Shown here: in pieces, positions 1 to 7,432 of the stretch
Position numbering within the stretch: position 1 is the stretch's first letter
Layout: every line of letters starts with the position of its first letter
Position numbers and translations under genes: made by a program
Notes under the pieces: model-generated
What the model saw: the letters and a program-made list of their open reading frames with translations, nothing else
Told to the model about the DNA's origin: nothing
Databases searched by the model: none
Source: Alistipes sp. An66
GTDB taxonomy: Bacteria; Bacteroidota; Bacteroidia; Bacteroidales; Rikenellaceae
Length of the DNA stretch: 46,879 bases
NCBI RefSeq assembly: GCF_002161445.1
Contig: NZ_NFHT01000021.1
Location: forward strand, 1-46,879
Direction of reading: 5' to 3'

Positions 1-11
1 GTCAACACCAT

Positions 12-73
12 AAGTCTACTCTTTTTTAGTTTTTTGTTGATTCCCTATACAAATCTAAAAAATCTGTAGACTT
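12..73. repeat. near-perfect 18/19-bp inverted repeat
   Basis: The left arm (12-29) begins AAGTCTAC and ends TTTTTTAG. The right arm (55-73) is its near-perfect reverse complement, ending GTAGACTT. The arms differ by one inserted base and one substitution, with a 25-base spacer. It could be a terminator-like hairpin, a protein binding site or the end of a mobile element. No target duplication or transposase is visible, so I leave the function open. Confidence 0.55.
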
Positions 74-142
74 TTTTATTTATCCTTCTCCAGACACACT
101 TTTGGGAACAGTATCAAACCAAATCACTCCCAAGTAGTACAA

Positions 143-192
143 ACTAGGTCCGACTTGAGCCAATTTTATACAAGTTGGACCTAGTCGGACCT
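143..192. repeat. 15-bp hairpin plus extra copy of its core
   Basis: ACTAGGTCCGACTTG (143-157) pairs with CAAGTTGGACCTAGT (171-185) with a single G-T exception and a 13-base loop. The core AGTCGGACCT occurs once more at 183-192, overlapping the right arm. The result is a hairpin followed by a direct copy of part of the stem. Such arrangements are seen at recombination or regulatory sites, but no function is assigned. Confidence 0.55.
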
Positions 193-553
193 AATAGTAA
201 TATTCTCTGTCAAATCAATACGGTATTCACCGGTTGCTTACGTTGTTGCAGGGGAATTAGAAAATCAATCCTATTCATATATTTATAAGGTTTTTAAGGA
301 AAGGTAAGTTTTTCAAAAAAGAATCAGAAATGTTCAGATACATATTTAGATATACTAGCATACTTGATTTGACTTGACTTGTTCTGAAAAACTTTACAGT
401 CTACACTAAATTGAACTAACAGAACTTTACCGTTCTTTGACATGAACCTAAAATAACTCGACAACCAAAATAAAAACAGCATTTGCCGGACCGAGATTAA
501 ACTGGAAAGTAAAATAGCGTAAATTTTATTGTTACTCACCTTATATTACAAGG

Positions 554-589
554 TTTAGCTACCGTCTTGAGACAGCAGCTAAATTTTTT
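554..589 (+). terminator. terminator-like hairpin with T tract
   Basis: TTTAGCT (554-560) pairs with AGCTAAA (577-583), with an inner GTC/GAC pairing and a small internal loop, followed by TTTTTT. It has the form of a plus-strand intrinsic terminator, but no plus-strand gene lies upstream inside the window. The transcript it would end is therefore unknown. Confidence 0.45.
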
Positions 590-763
590 ATGCTATATCA
601 ATCTCAAAGTATTTTCTATACCAATCAAATTAAACTTTCCAACATCAACTCTTTCCAATAATTGTAGTTATAGCTTCACATCACGTAATAATCAGTTACT
701 TATGATTATCTAAACACTAAAAACTCCTAGTGATGCATAATATGAAAATAACATATTATAAAG

Positions 764-1888
764 TCACTCATTCGCTCTGTAACCACCATACTTTTGCATA
801 TACTTATGATATTTGGCAACTGTATACTTACAAGCAACGAAATGCACAAACGATGGATTATAGTTCAGAGAATCAGCAAGTATTCTGTTTAAGAGTTTGT
901 AATTATTCATTTGATTTTCATCAAAATTTTGAATATCAGCATCAACCTCTGGTTCCAATCTGTCGAGGAAAATCATATATTTACGTAAAATAGAAACTAC
1001 ATAATCACAGACTTGTATCATTGCATCTGATTCAGACTCCTTAAAACTATAATTATCAGGAGTTTTACCTCCAATAATAATATTGTCCTCTGCAATCTGG
1101 CTCATAACTTGCTTTTCTTCATCAAACACCAAGGTTTTCTTTGGGAAGCTAAGAATCTGTTGCCTATAAAATTGCACAAAATTTCCGACCCATTCATGAG
1201 TAGTTTCATTCTGAATAAAAATCAATTCTTTCTGTTCTTTAGCCTTCTCTAGAGAATTTTTGAGAAAGACTAGCAACGGATTTAAACGGTATTTTTTCGC
1301 ATCTTCGGCAATAATACCATCAATAAGGATTATAAGTTCTGACAAGAAATTCTTAATGTACTTTGTTCCAACATTTGGATACTTATATTTTTTGAATATT
1401 GAGATTGTTGTATTTGGATTCCTTTTCAAGACTTTGTATAGTTCAGCCTTGAATGCCAAAGGATTACACTCTAGTCCACTTATTGAATCAATAATATCCA
1501 CAAATCCATAATAGAAAACCTGCACAATACAAAAATGAATATGCCATCCTTTGTCTTGAATTATTTGGAGTATTTTTCTAAAATTATCCTTGCGCAATAT
1601 TTCAATAAAAGTTCCTTTTAGATCCTTTGTTGATTTTATTTCTTTTTCTAAGTTTTTACCTAATGCCGTTTTCAACTCTTCCAAAGAAATAATATCATCT
1701 GCCTGAACACCACCCAACACAAATACAGTATCTGGATTTGCATTGAGCTTGCCATCTTTAACAATCAAGTGTTTTATATTACCTGATTCATCGTAGTATA
1801 AAGTTTCCTCTTTATCAATATACATGTCATCTATGCCTTGAGCTTTCATCATCATTCTGATGCTATTACTAACCTCTGTATAATCCAT
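764..1888 (-). CDS. diverged DUF3800-like protein, second gene of a pair
   Basis: This is a 374-residue protein with no signal peptide. It shows the hallmarks of the DUF3800 (RNase H-like fold) family: DESGN at residues 33-37, a following FVLGGV strand at 56-61, an E-x-K segment at about 83-85, a strand with acidic end LVFDEE at 253-258, and the C-terminal IQVCDYV motif at 291-297, which matches the family's Q-x-x-D helix. The resemblance is motif-level and the middle of the protein is not recognised. The ATG lies 2 bases after the stop of the upstream gene, so translation is probably coupled. DUF3800 proteins often sit in defence or mobile contexts. Nuclease-like activity is plausible but unproven. 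Codon use is AT-rich, unlike the GC-rich chromosome further right. Confidence 0.75.
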   Translation of the reverse strand: MDYTEVSNSIRMMMKAQGIDDMYIDKEETLYYDESGNIKHLIVKDGKLNANPDTVFVLGGVQADDIISLEELKTALGKNLEKEIKSTKDLKGTFIEILRKDNFRKILQIIQDKGWHIHFCIVQVFYYGFVDIIDSISGLECNPLAFKAELYKVLKRNPNTTISIFKKYKYPNVGTKYIKNFLSELIILIDGIIAEDAKKYRLNPLLVFLKNSLEKAKEQKELIFIQNETTHEWVGNFVQFYRQQILSFPKKTLVFDEEKQVMSQIAEDNIIIGGKTPDNYSFKESESDAMIQVCDYVVSILRKYMIFLDRLEPEVDADIQNFDENQMNNYKLLNRILADSLNYNPSFVHFVACKYTVAKYHKYMQKYGGYRANE

Positions 1889-1890
1889 GA

Positions 1891-2970
1891 TTAAATATTT
1901 TGGCTTTTGTTTATATTTATACGATCGCTATGTTCGCATAGAAAATCCAAAGGATCAATCTCTGCTGTTTCCTTCATTCTTTCTTCAATAAAATCAATTG
2001 TAGAAGGAGCTATATTAACCTTAATATTCTGGAATATTGGCAGCGACTTTATCTTCTCTTGATACTTTACGAACTTATCATTTCGCGGTGTAAGCGCAAA
2101 GCATAATGCACTTGCAAACACATCTGCTAACTGTATTCCGAATTCTTCATGAGACTTTGCAATTTTCATATTGCCAACAGGCAGAGGATATACGTGCTTT
2201 CCTTTACCATACCCAACAACAGTTTCTGGTACTTCCACATCTCTTAGACTTTCCATAAACTCTATGTATGCAAAAAATGGTTCCGAGGAATCAAAATGTA
2301 CATTCTCTTTTTCCTTAGTTCTTTTATACCATTCTTGAATTGACTCGGAAAACAATGGTAATGTTAAATCAATATAAAATTTGTTATTGCTTAAAGCGTC
2401 TTTAATATATTGCATTGTAGGAGGTATCTCTGACAGCATCTTGAAGAACTCCTCTCTTGTATCAACATCATATCTCAACTTGTCTGTGGTCCTATAAAAG
2501 TTTGCAACGGATTCTATTGACGGGTTTCTTACCATACCAACAAAATTATTCTCAAATTCTGTAACCAAATCCTTATTAGGATGCAATATAGCAAAACAAT
2601 GCAAGCCATTAGCCAGAATCAGATTCTTTGCTCCTTCATATAGATTTATACCATTGATGTGGCACATTGTTTCTACTAGAATATTCACAATATAGGCATA
2701 GATACAGTAGCGTTTGTTCGCAAACGATGGAAGTACGTGATAATGATCCATCAGAGGGTGGTTAAATATCTTATCCAGCATTTTTTGACCTTGATAACTT
2801 TTATACATACTTTTGAAATGAAGTTCTTTTCCCCATTCACAATAACTAACATCCTTTTTTATTTGAGCAATTTCTTCATCTGTCATCCTAATAGAGGCCA
2901 ATGAAAAATATGGTTGTTTACTATTTACCAAATCAGATCCAGTATATCCAGATTCATCAAAATACAACAT
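1891..2970 (-). CDS. DUF3800 family protein, first gene of a pair
   Basis: This 359-residue protein opens directly with the family signature (MLYFDESGYTG, D5-E6-S7-G8). Further family features are a KELHFK segment at 48-53, where DUF3800 proteins carry a conserved E-x-K/H element, and IQLADVF at 279-285 followed by a hydrophobic helix, the conserved Q-x-x-D motif. The fold is predicted to be RNase H-like with the acidic residues as possible metal ligands. It is cytoplasmic, with no signal or membrane segment. It is first in a two-gene operon with a second, more diverged DUF3800-like protein, which suggests a paired or heteromeric machine. Three tandem 10-bp repeats lie 37-66 bases upstream of its ATG. 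AT-rich composition marks it as acquired. Function is unknown. Confidence 0.82.
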   Translation of the reverse strand: MLYFDESGYTGSDLVNSKQPYFSLASIRMTDEEIAQIKKDVSYCEWGKELHFKSMYKSYQGQKMLDKIFNHPLMDHYHVLPSFANKRYCIYAYIVNILVETMCHINGINLYEGAKNLILANGLHCFAILHPNKDLVTEFENNFVGMVRNPSIESVANFYRTTDKLRYDVDTREEFFKMLSEIPPTMQYIKDALSNNKFYIDLTLPLFSESIQEWYKRTKEKENVHFDSSEPFFAYIEFMESLRDVEVPETVVGYGKGKHVYPLPVGNMKIAKSHEEFGIQLADVFASALCFALTPRNDKFVKYQEKIKSLPIFQNIKVNIAPSTIDFIEERMKETAEIDPLDFLCEHSDRININKSQNI

Positions 2971-3337
2971 ACAAAAACAATTTTATCATTAGGTGGTTAT
3001 AATTATCTTTTCATGTCTTTTCATGTCTTTTTATGAAAAATGTCTAACATATTCCATAATAAGTTGAATTAAATAGTATAAAGTTAGCAAAATACTGAAT
3101 ATTTTATCTCTATATGTTTTGTCACCATATATTACACATTTACGAAAAACAAGGCTATTTCTTATCAAGAATAATCATTTATAGCATTCAAGCGCATATT
3201 ACTATACTAATTAGTCAACAATTTAACACCATCTTAAGTTATCTCACAGTTATATTCCGATGATGTTTTCCATCATCAGAACACCAATTTCCTTTGCCAG
3301 CAAACAATTAAAAAGAACAATTAAAAACAAATACGCA
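2971..3337. other. AT-rich intergenic region between divergent units
   Basis: No gene is visible. The stretch should hold the promoter of the minus-strand DUF3800 operon and, in the plus direction, the former promoter of the broken excisionase-type gene. The clearest structure is the tandem repeat at 3007-3036. I could not pick out a full-consensus TAnnTTTG box with confidence. Confidence 0.5.
3007..3036 (-). repeat. three 10-bp tandem repeats upstream of DUF3800 operon
   Basis: CTTTTCATGT occurs twice back to back (3007-3026), followed by a degenerate third copy CTTTTTATGA. A 10-bp period places each unit on the same helix face. Its location just upstream of the DUF3800 operon start is compatible with a regulator binding site. 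Confidence 0.5.
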
Positions 3338-3700
3338 TGGCAAATGAACAAACCACTTTTGATAAGCTGCCGCAGGCGGTAGGTTATCTCATAGAACAGA
3401 TGAAACCAATCCGGCAAATAGCAGCATTACAACCGCAAACCTCTTTTAATAAGCATCGTCTTATTGAAATTGACGAAGTCTATAAAATCACATGAAAGGC
3501 GAAACCTACACTTTACACGTTAGCGCGTAAAGGACTGATTCCGGCTTACAAATGAGGGAAGAAGCCTACTCTATGAAGATGAATTGCTGCAATGGATTGA
3601 GTCCGGGTACAAGCAGAAGCAAGCAATGTTACTTCAGGTACAGGCGACGCAAATAGTACATGGAGCAAGGCGCAAACCAAAGGAAGGCTATATCTTTTGA
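3338..3700 (+). pseudogene. broken excisionase-type helix-turn-helix gene
   Basis: An ATG at 3338 begins MANEQTTFDKLPQAVGYL, the typical start of small HTH_17/excisionase-like proteins found beside DUF3987 genes in Bacteroidota mobilisable elements. After IDEVYKIT comes an in-frame TGA, then KAKPTLYTLARKGLIPAYK (the recognition part of the domain), a second TGA, and a 2-base deletion before the expected YEDELLQWIESGYKQKQ. The C-terminal HGARRKPKEGYIF is still legible and ends at TGA 3698-3700. Two stops and one frameshift make it non-functional. The family call rests on these residual motifs. Confidence 0.8.
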
Positions 3701-3711
3701 TCTGCATAGCT

Positions 3712-4209
3712 ATGGAACCCTCAAAATTAACAGCAGAAGGTATTATCGGCAAGACAGTGCGTCCCGGAGCCAAGATGCCCGAAGTGAGTTCCCGACAGAA
3801 ATCTTTCCTATCAAGATTCAGCGTATCATTAGCAATTTGCACGATTGTCAGGACTATCCCGTGGATTATGGTGCGGCAGCTATCCTTACTTTCATCTGGT
3901 GCAGGTGAAGCGCAACCCGCTGGAAAGTCCCATTCTGTATAAAGCACTGATCGGACGCCCCGAAGCCAATAAGAGTCACCTACCGAGTTTCACTTCCCAG
4001 CCGGTCATAGAGCACGACTATTGTCAAAATCAGGAGTACCAGAAGCTGTATGCCGAGTATGAACGCGCTATGTCCATGAAGCAAAAAAGGAACGCCTGGA
4101 AGCCGGTTTGGATAAGTTTCTGCAGGCATCCTCCGCAGACGCTTTCTTGTTTCGGAAAATCTATCGCTCAAATTGCAGGAGAGCGCAATTATCAGGATTT
4201 AGTATATAA
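3712..4209 (+). pseudogene. broken, 3'-truncated DUF3987 (mobile-element primase/ATPase-like) gene
   Basis: Legible fragments in shifting frames are FPTEIFPIKIQRIISNLHDC then YPVDYGAAAIL, then LVQVKRNPLESPILYKALIG followed by RPEANKSH, then HDYCQNQEYQKLYAEYERAM and ERLEAGLDKFLQ. The GRPxxNKSH segment is the Walker-A-like motif of DUF3987 proteins, which follow excisionase-type genes in Bacteroidota mobilisable islands. At least two frameshifts are present and the C-terminal part is missing. The sequence stops at TAA 4207-4209 and gives way to minus-strand genes. It marks an old element, now dead. Confidence 0.75.
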
Positions 4210-4407
4210 AGCCAATAATCCCTCTCTGAGATCGTCAAGGCACAATAATAATGCGCTACAAGACTAACCGCCTTAAAGATAACATCGGAGAAGATTCAAC
4301 ACATTTTTTCAGAAGAGTAATAACTTCGTTCTCTACCAGAACTAGTTCTTCTCCACATGTTGCCACATGTGGATATATGTTGCTTGAATAGCCACAAAGA
4401 AAGACAG

Positions 4408-4698
4408 CTATCTATCGAGCCACTTTCCATAGATATAAATATTCCGCTCAAGATAGAGCGTGTGCAGGTCATATGAGATGACCCACAGACATAACGAGTG
4501 GTCACCTCGAAGGCTGAATGTTAAATCTCGGAAAGCTGCTTTCGGAAAACGAATGTCCTGCGTGTAGAATCGCCCCATATAACCCGCAGGCGTCGCTTCA
4601 CACAAGTAGACACTAAAAGAGCGAAACAACCAGCGGAGAATCCTCCGCCGGTTCTCAGGATACAGGCTCTCAACATAAAAGCGGTGGTAGTAAATCAT
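4408..4698 (-). CDS. small hypothetical protein, last gene of excision-like module
   Basis: This 96-residue protein is rich in aromatic residues (MIYYHRFYVESLYPENRRRI at the start). It has no signal peptide or clear membrane helix, and I do not recognise the family. It starts 12 bases after the preceding gene's stop and is the last of five closely spaced minus-strand genes headed by two HTH proteins. The position suggests a role in an integrative element's excision or transfer functions, but nothing in the protein itself proves that. A perfect 7-bp hairpin (CCACATG/CATGTGG, 4353-4372) lies downstream. Confidence 0.55.
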   Translation of the reverse strand: MIYYHRFYVESLYPENRRRILRWLFRSFSVYLCEATPAGYMGRFYTQDIRFPKAAFRDLTFSLRGDHSLCLWVISYDLHTLYLERNIYIYGKWLDR

Positions 4699-4710
4699 CT
4701 CCTGCTGCTG

Positions 4711-4932
4711 TCAACGTAAACGATACCTCCGGGCAAAATAGGCGACAACGCCCGGAATGTGCTTTTTGTAATAGGGCTGATTCTCCCGGCACCACGTGGC
4801 AAGTTCCTGCTTTGAGGTAAAGGGAGGATGCCAGCTGTGCCCCGACATAATACGATCCAACTCGGGAGCCAAACGCTCGACAAAGTCACTGACGGTCCAG
4901 CCTTCCCGGATGTGTTTTTGAAGGTCGATCAT
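4711..4932 (-). CDS. small hypothetical protein of excision-like module
   Basis: This is a 73-residue protein beginning MIDLQKHIREGWTVSDFVER and containing PYYKKHIPGVVAYFARRY near the C-terminus. I chose the ATG at 4930-4932 over an in-frame upstream ATG at 4980 because it overlaps the stop of the preceding small gene as ATGA, a coupling arrangement. The family is not firmly recognised. I have the impression of similar short proteins in Bacteroidales conjugative elements, but cannot confirm it here. It is soluble and basic at the C-terminus. Confidence 0.6.
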   Translation of the reverse strand: MIDLQKHIREGWTVSDFVERLAPELDRIMSGHSWHPPFTSKQELATWCRENQPYYKKHIPGVVAYFARRYRLR

Positions 4933-5111
4933 ATCAAATCCATTTTGAAGTTTGGCATACGGTTCATGGACCGGTCCCATTCAGAAACGAAGGTGCCGAC
5001 CACGGGCCGATATTCAGTGGCGGGACAAACCGGAAGTCCTTTTTCGGACGACAAACCCGGACGGGTGGAGATCGTGCGAAAAGGGACTTCAAGGTGCAGG
5101 CACGCCGCTAT
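4929..5111 (-). CDS. unannotated ~60-residue gene lacking an ATG
   Basis: An open frame of about 60 codons ends in a TGA (4929-4931) that overlaps the next ATG as ATGA. The text looks coding: TRPGLSSEKGLPVCPATEYR, then PVVGTFVSEWDRSMNRMPNF. No ATG, GTG or TTG sits at a sensible position. The best candidate is an ATA at 5109-5111, possibly a mutated ATG. The frame is also continuous upstream with the stop of the HTH gene at 5157, so readthrough is an alternative. Its neighbours overlap or lie close on both sides, which supports it as a real or recently real gene. Confidence 0.5.
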   Translation of the reverse strand: MAACLHLEVPFRTISTRPGLSSEKGLPVCPATEYRPVVGTFVSEWDRSMNRMPNFKMDLI

Positions 5112-5156
5112 CTTGGCCCGAGGTCGGCACTTGTGGAATAACCTTCTACCCCACTG

Positions 5157-5519
5157 TCAAACTTTTTGCTCATCCGCTCCAACCACAATCCGGGGAGTAC
5201 GCCGCAGCGCATTTTGCAGATTGCGCTGGTTGATCCGGTAAACGAGCATCAGCAGATCATAGGCGCTGTACAGGAATTGCCGCCGATAGATCTTGGGGCG
5301 GATCAGCCGTTTTTGGCGGTAACGGGTCAGCGTTTCGGGACGAATGTCGAGGACTTCGCAGGCCGCATCGGCCGTCAGGAAGAGCGGTTCGTCGCTTTGA
5401 CTGCACAGGTATTCAAAAAGCAGCAGACCTTTACTCAACAGAAAGTTCGTCTTGATGAGACGTTCGAGCTGTTCGGAGGGGACAAGCCGATAGATCCGGG
5501 GATTTTGTTTGTTTTCCAT
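5157..5519 (-). CDS. helix-turn-helix protein, Xis2d-like position
   Basis: This 120-residue protein carries a MerR/HTH_17-type DNA-binding segment at about residues 48-85 (LTADAACEVLDIRPETLTRY, then RQKRLIRPKIYRR). The second helix plus the KRLIRP wing resemble excisionase-like recombination directionality factors. It starts 11 bases after the upstream HTH gene. Two tandem small HTH genes heading a run of small genes recall xis2c/xis2d of the Bacteroides CTnDOT excision operon. That match is by size and order only, not by alignment. No integrase or topoisomerase gene accompanies them here. Confidence 0.72.
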   Translation of the reverse strand: MENKQNPRIYRLVPSEQLERLIKTNFLLSKGLLLFEYLCSQSDEPLFLTADAACEVLDIRPETLTRYRQKRLIRPKIYRRQFLYSAYDLLMLVYRINQRNLQNALRRTPRIVVGADEQKV

Positions 5520-5530
5520 GGGTAACAGAT

Positions 5531-5827
5531 TTATTGATTCAACGATTCGAGTTTTCCGCGGCGGCGCATCTTGCGGATGAACTCCTGCACCTCGGAGAGC
5601 AGGTACATGCGCCGGGCTCCGATGTTGAAGCCGACGAGCAGCCCCTGTTCGCGGAAGCGGCGCACCTGGCGTTCGCTCTGGCGGAGCAACTGGCAGACCT
5701 CCGCAAAATCAAGGATCGGATCGCCTTCGAGCTGGCTCCGATGATCCTTCATGAAGTGTACGATCTCGAGGATCTCTTCGACCGTTCGCAGAATGCGGGA
5801 CAGGTCATCCGTGTGTTGATTTTCCAT
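5531..5827 (-). CDS. helix-turn-helix protein, Xis2c-like position
   Basis: This 98-residue protein starts MENQHTDDLSRILRTVEEIL. An upstream in-frame ATG at 5854 would add nine residues (MPWKPNPTK). The HTH_17 domain occupies residues 39-90: LDFAEVCQLLRQSERQVRRF, then REQGLLVGFNIGARRMYLLS. The GARRMYLLSEVQEF wing is the usual DNA-contacting part of excisionase-like proteins of this size. It is first gene of the five-gene minus-strand module and probably regulates it or assists excision. GC content is closer to the chromosome than to the DUF3800 segment, so the accessory region has more than one source. Confidence 0.75.
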   Translation of the reverse strand: MENQHTDDLSRILRTVEEILEIVHFMKDHRSQLEGDPILDFAEVCQLLRQSERQVRRFREQGLLVGFNIGARRMYLLSEVQEFIRKMRRRGKLESLNQ

Positions 5828-6220
5828 CTTTGTCGGGTTTGGTTTCCACGGCAAAAATGGGACAACCCCGGAACTCGTTTATCAGTGTTTGAATCAATTA
5901 TATGTTTTTCCGTATCCGAAACCCGGACAACGCTTGCCTCCGGCAGTCCTTCAGAGAGCAGGACAAAATTCCCATAATATGCCGGTATCGGCAAAAATCA
6001 TCATTTTGGAATTGGATATCACCACTTAACTTGTCGATAAGACCATAGCTTTTCAGGTTCGGTTCTTACTGCAAAGTTCGGCAAGGACACCATCTGAAGG
6101 TTCATGCTGTTCAAAGAAAGTATGGCGAGCGGTATTGCTTCCAACATCATCGACAACAACACGATGTTTTGTAACCAACTTTTCAGACTAAAACGATCTT
6201 CCAAAATCAGAAAAATATAA
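5828..6220. other. gene-free region between divergent units
   Basis: No gene is supported on either strand. The longer open frames here are shadows of the HTH and antitoxin genes. It should contain the minus-strand promoter of the HTH module and the upstream part of the antitoxin promoter. I see no full-consensus box for the former. Confidence 0.5.
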
Positions 6221-6259
6221 TAAATTTGCAAACAAATCCGTTTGCATTTTGTATATTTG
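6221..6259 (+). promoter_or_regulatory. toxin-antitoxin promoter with palindromic operator
   Basis: TAAATTTG (6221-6228) fits the Bacteroidota -7 consensus TAnnTTTG. It overlaps a perfect 7-bp-arm palindrome, TGCAAAC-6-GTTTGCA (6227-6246). A second match, TATATTTG, lies at 6252-6259. A palindrome over the start region of an XRE-headed operon is the classical layout for autorepression by the antitoxin. Binding by this protein is inferred. Confidence 0.65.
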
Positions 6260-6270
6260 CAGATGAAGCC

Positions 6271-6774
6271 ATGAAAAGCAGAATTGACATATTGAAAGGC
6301 ATCCATCCGGGCAAGATAATCGGCAGGGATTTGAAGAAACGCAATCTCAGTCAGCGGTCGTTTGCTGCCTCCATCGGAGAACACAGTCAGACGCTCAATG
6401 CCGTCATTACGGGGCGACGCAATCTGACGGTCGAAATGGCGTTGAAGATTGAGCAGGCATTCGGATACGAAGAGGGATTCCTGCTGCTGCTTCAGACATA
6501 CTACGAGATCGCCGAATACAAGAATGGTCAAAAGAGCCGTGCCATATCCGGGACACCGGCAATTCGTCGGTCGCTGTTCTGGGATACCGATTTCGACACA
6601 CTGGACTGGGGACGATACCGTGAGTCGGTCATTGCCCGCGTCCTGGAGCGAGGTAATGACGCAGAAAAAGCGGAGATTGCCCGATTCTACGGCACCACTC
6701 TCGCGGCCCTCGAAACCGATTCTCTGAAAAGCTCATACCGCATAAACACGACATCGCAAAATGGCCGACAATAG
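6271..6774 (+). CDS. XRE-family antitoxin of an AbiEii-type system
   Basis: This 167-residue protein starts at the ATG at 6271 (MKSRIDILKGIHPGKIIGRD). The in-frame TTG at 6226 lies inside the operator and is unlikely. Residues 8-70 form a HigA/VapI-like HTH (IIGRDLKKRNLSQRSFAASI, HSQTLNAVITGRRNLTVEMA). The C-terminal half (RRSLFWDTDFDTLDWGRYRE, then RVLERGNDAEKAEIARFYG) resembles the DUF6922-type segment seen in antitoxins paired with AbiEii proteins. It overlaps the next gene by 14 bases. It should bind the upstream palindrome and neutralise the toxin; both points follow from family knowledge. Confidence 0.8.
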   Translation: MKSRIDILKGIHPGKIIGRDLKKRNLSQRSFAASIGEHSQTLNAVITGRRNLTVEMALKIEQAFGYEEGFLLLLQTYYEIAEYKNGQKSRAISGTPAIRRSLFWDTDFDTLDWGRYRESVIARVLERGNDAEKAEIARFYGTTLAALETDSLKSSYRINTTSQNGRQ

Positions 6775-7432
6775 CCACCTGCACTATGAAACGGTAACGC
6801 CGCTGTTGAAAGAGACACTCGGAATACTGATGATCGAGGAATCGTTTGCACCCTTCCGTCTGGTCGGAGGTACAAACCTAAGTCTTCGCTACGGACACCG
6901 AAAATCGGTCGACATCGACCTGTTTACCGATGCCGAGTATCGCAGTCTCGATTTTCGGGTATTCGAACGCTTTCTGCAATCTCATTTTCCATATTATGAT
7001 TGCAGTGACACAACCTCTATTATTGGATTCGGCCGCGGATACTACATCGGACCGTCGGAACAAGAAGCCATCAAACTTGATTTGATGTATACCGATCCGT
7101 TTCTCAAAGTTGCAGATTGTATTGATGGTGTTCGGATGGCGAGCATCGAGGACATGATTGCCATGAAGATGAATGTTGTATCGCGAGGTGGACGCAAAAA
7201 GGATTTCTGGGATCTGCACATGTTGCTGACCAAATATCCGCTGGCAGAGATGTTTGCGCTACACGCTCGCAGACACGAATGGGAGCACAACGCAGACGAA
7301 CTTCTAGAGCGTCTGACAGACTTTCGCATGGCTGATGAGGATCCTGATCCGGTTTGCCTGCGGGGACTGGACTGGAGCGACATCAAACTTGATCTGGTCG
7401 AGGCCGTGGAGGTTTTTGCCGAAAACCGATAA
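6761..7432 (+). CDS. AbiEii/AbiGii-type nucleotidyltransferase toxin
   Basis: This 223-residue protein has the DNA-polymerase-beta-like nucleotidyltransferase motifs of the AbiEii family: FRLVGGTNLSLRYGHR around G36-G37, VDIDLF with D51 and D53 as metal ligands, IKLDLMY at 104-110, and a KMN...RKKDFWDLH segment at about 136-153. Family members inactivate cell functions by nucleotidyl transfer and act in type IV toxin-antitoxin or abortive-infection systems. All key motifs appear intact. It is translated from within the 3' end of the antitoxin gene. The pairing with an XRE/HigA-like antitoxin, rather than the winged-helix AbiEi type, is a variant arrangement. Confidence 0.85.
   Translation: MADNSHLHYETVTPLLKETLGILMIEESFAPFRLVGGTNLSLRYGHRKSVDIDLFTDAEYRSLDFRVFERFLQSHFPYYDCSDTTSIIGFGRGYYIGPSEQEAIKLDLMYTDPFLKVADCIDGVRMASIEDMIAMKMNVVSRGGRKKDFWDLHMLLTKYPLAEMFALHARRHEWEHNADELLERLTDFRMADEDPDPVCLRGLDWSDIKLDLVEAVEVFAENR

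Larger units (their letters stand above)
1..763. other. AT-rich gene-free left edge
   Basis: I see no convincing gene here. The only open frame of note (minus strand, about 71 codons near 324-539) starts at GTG and shows no recognisable features. The stretch holds three inverted-repeat structures, listed separately, at 12-73, 143-192 and 554-589. The low GC compared with the rest of the window suggests acquired DNA. Confidence 0.5.

Noticed and set aside
324..539. Possible 71-residue minus-strand gene at the left edge
   Set aside because: GTG start, no family resemblance, AT-rich low-information sequence and no supporting neighbours.
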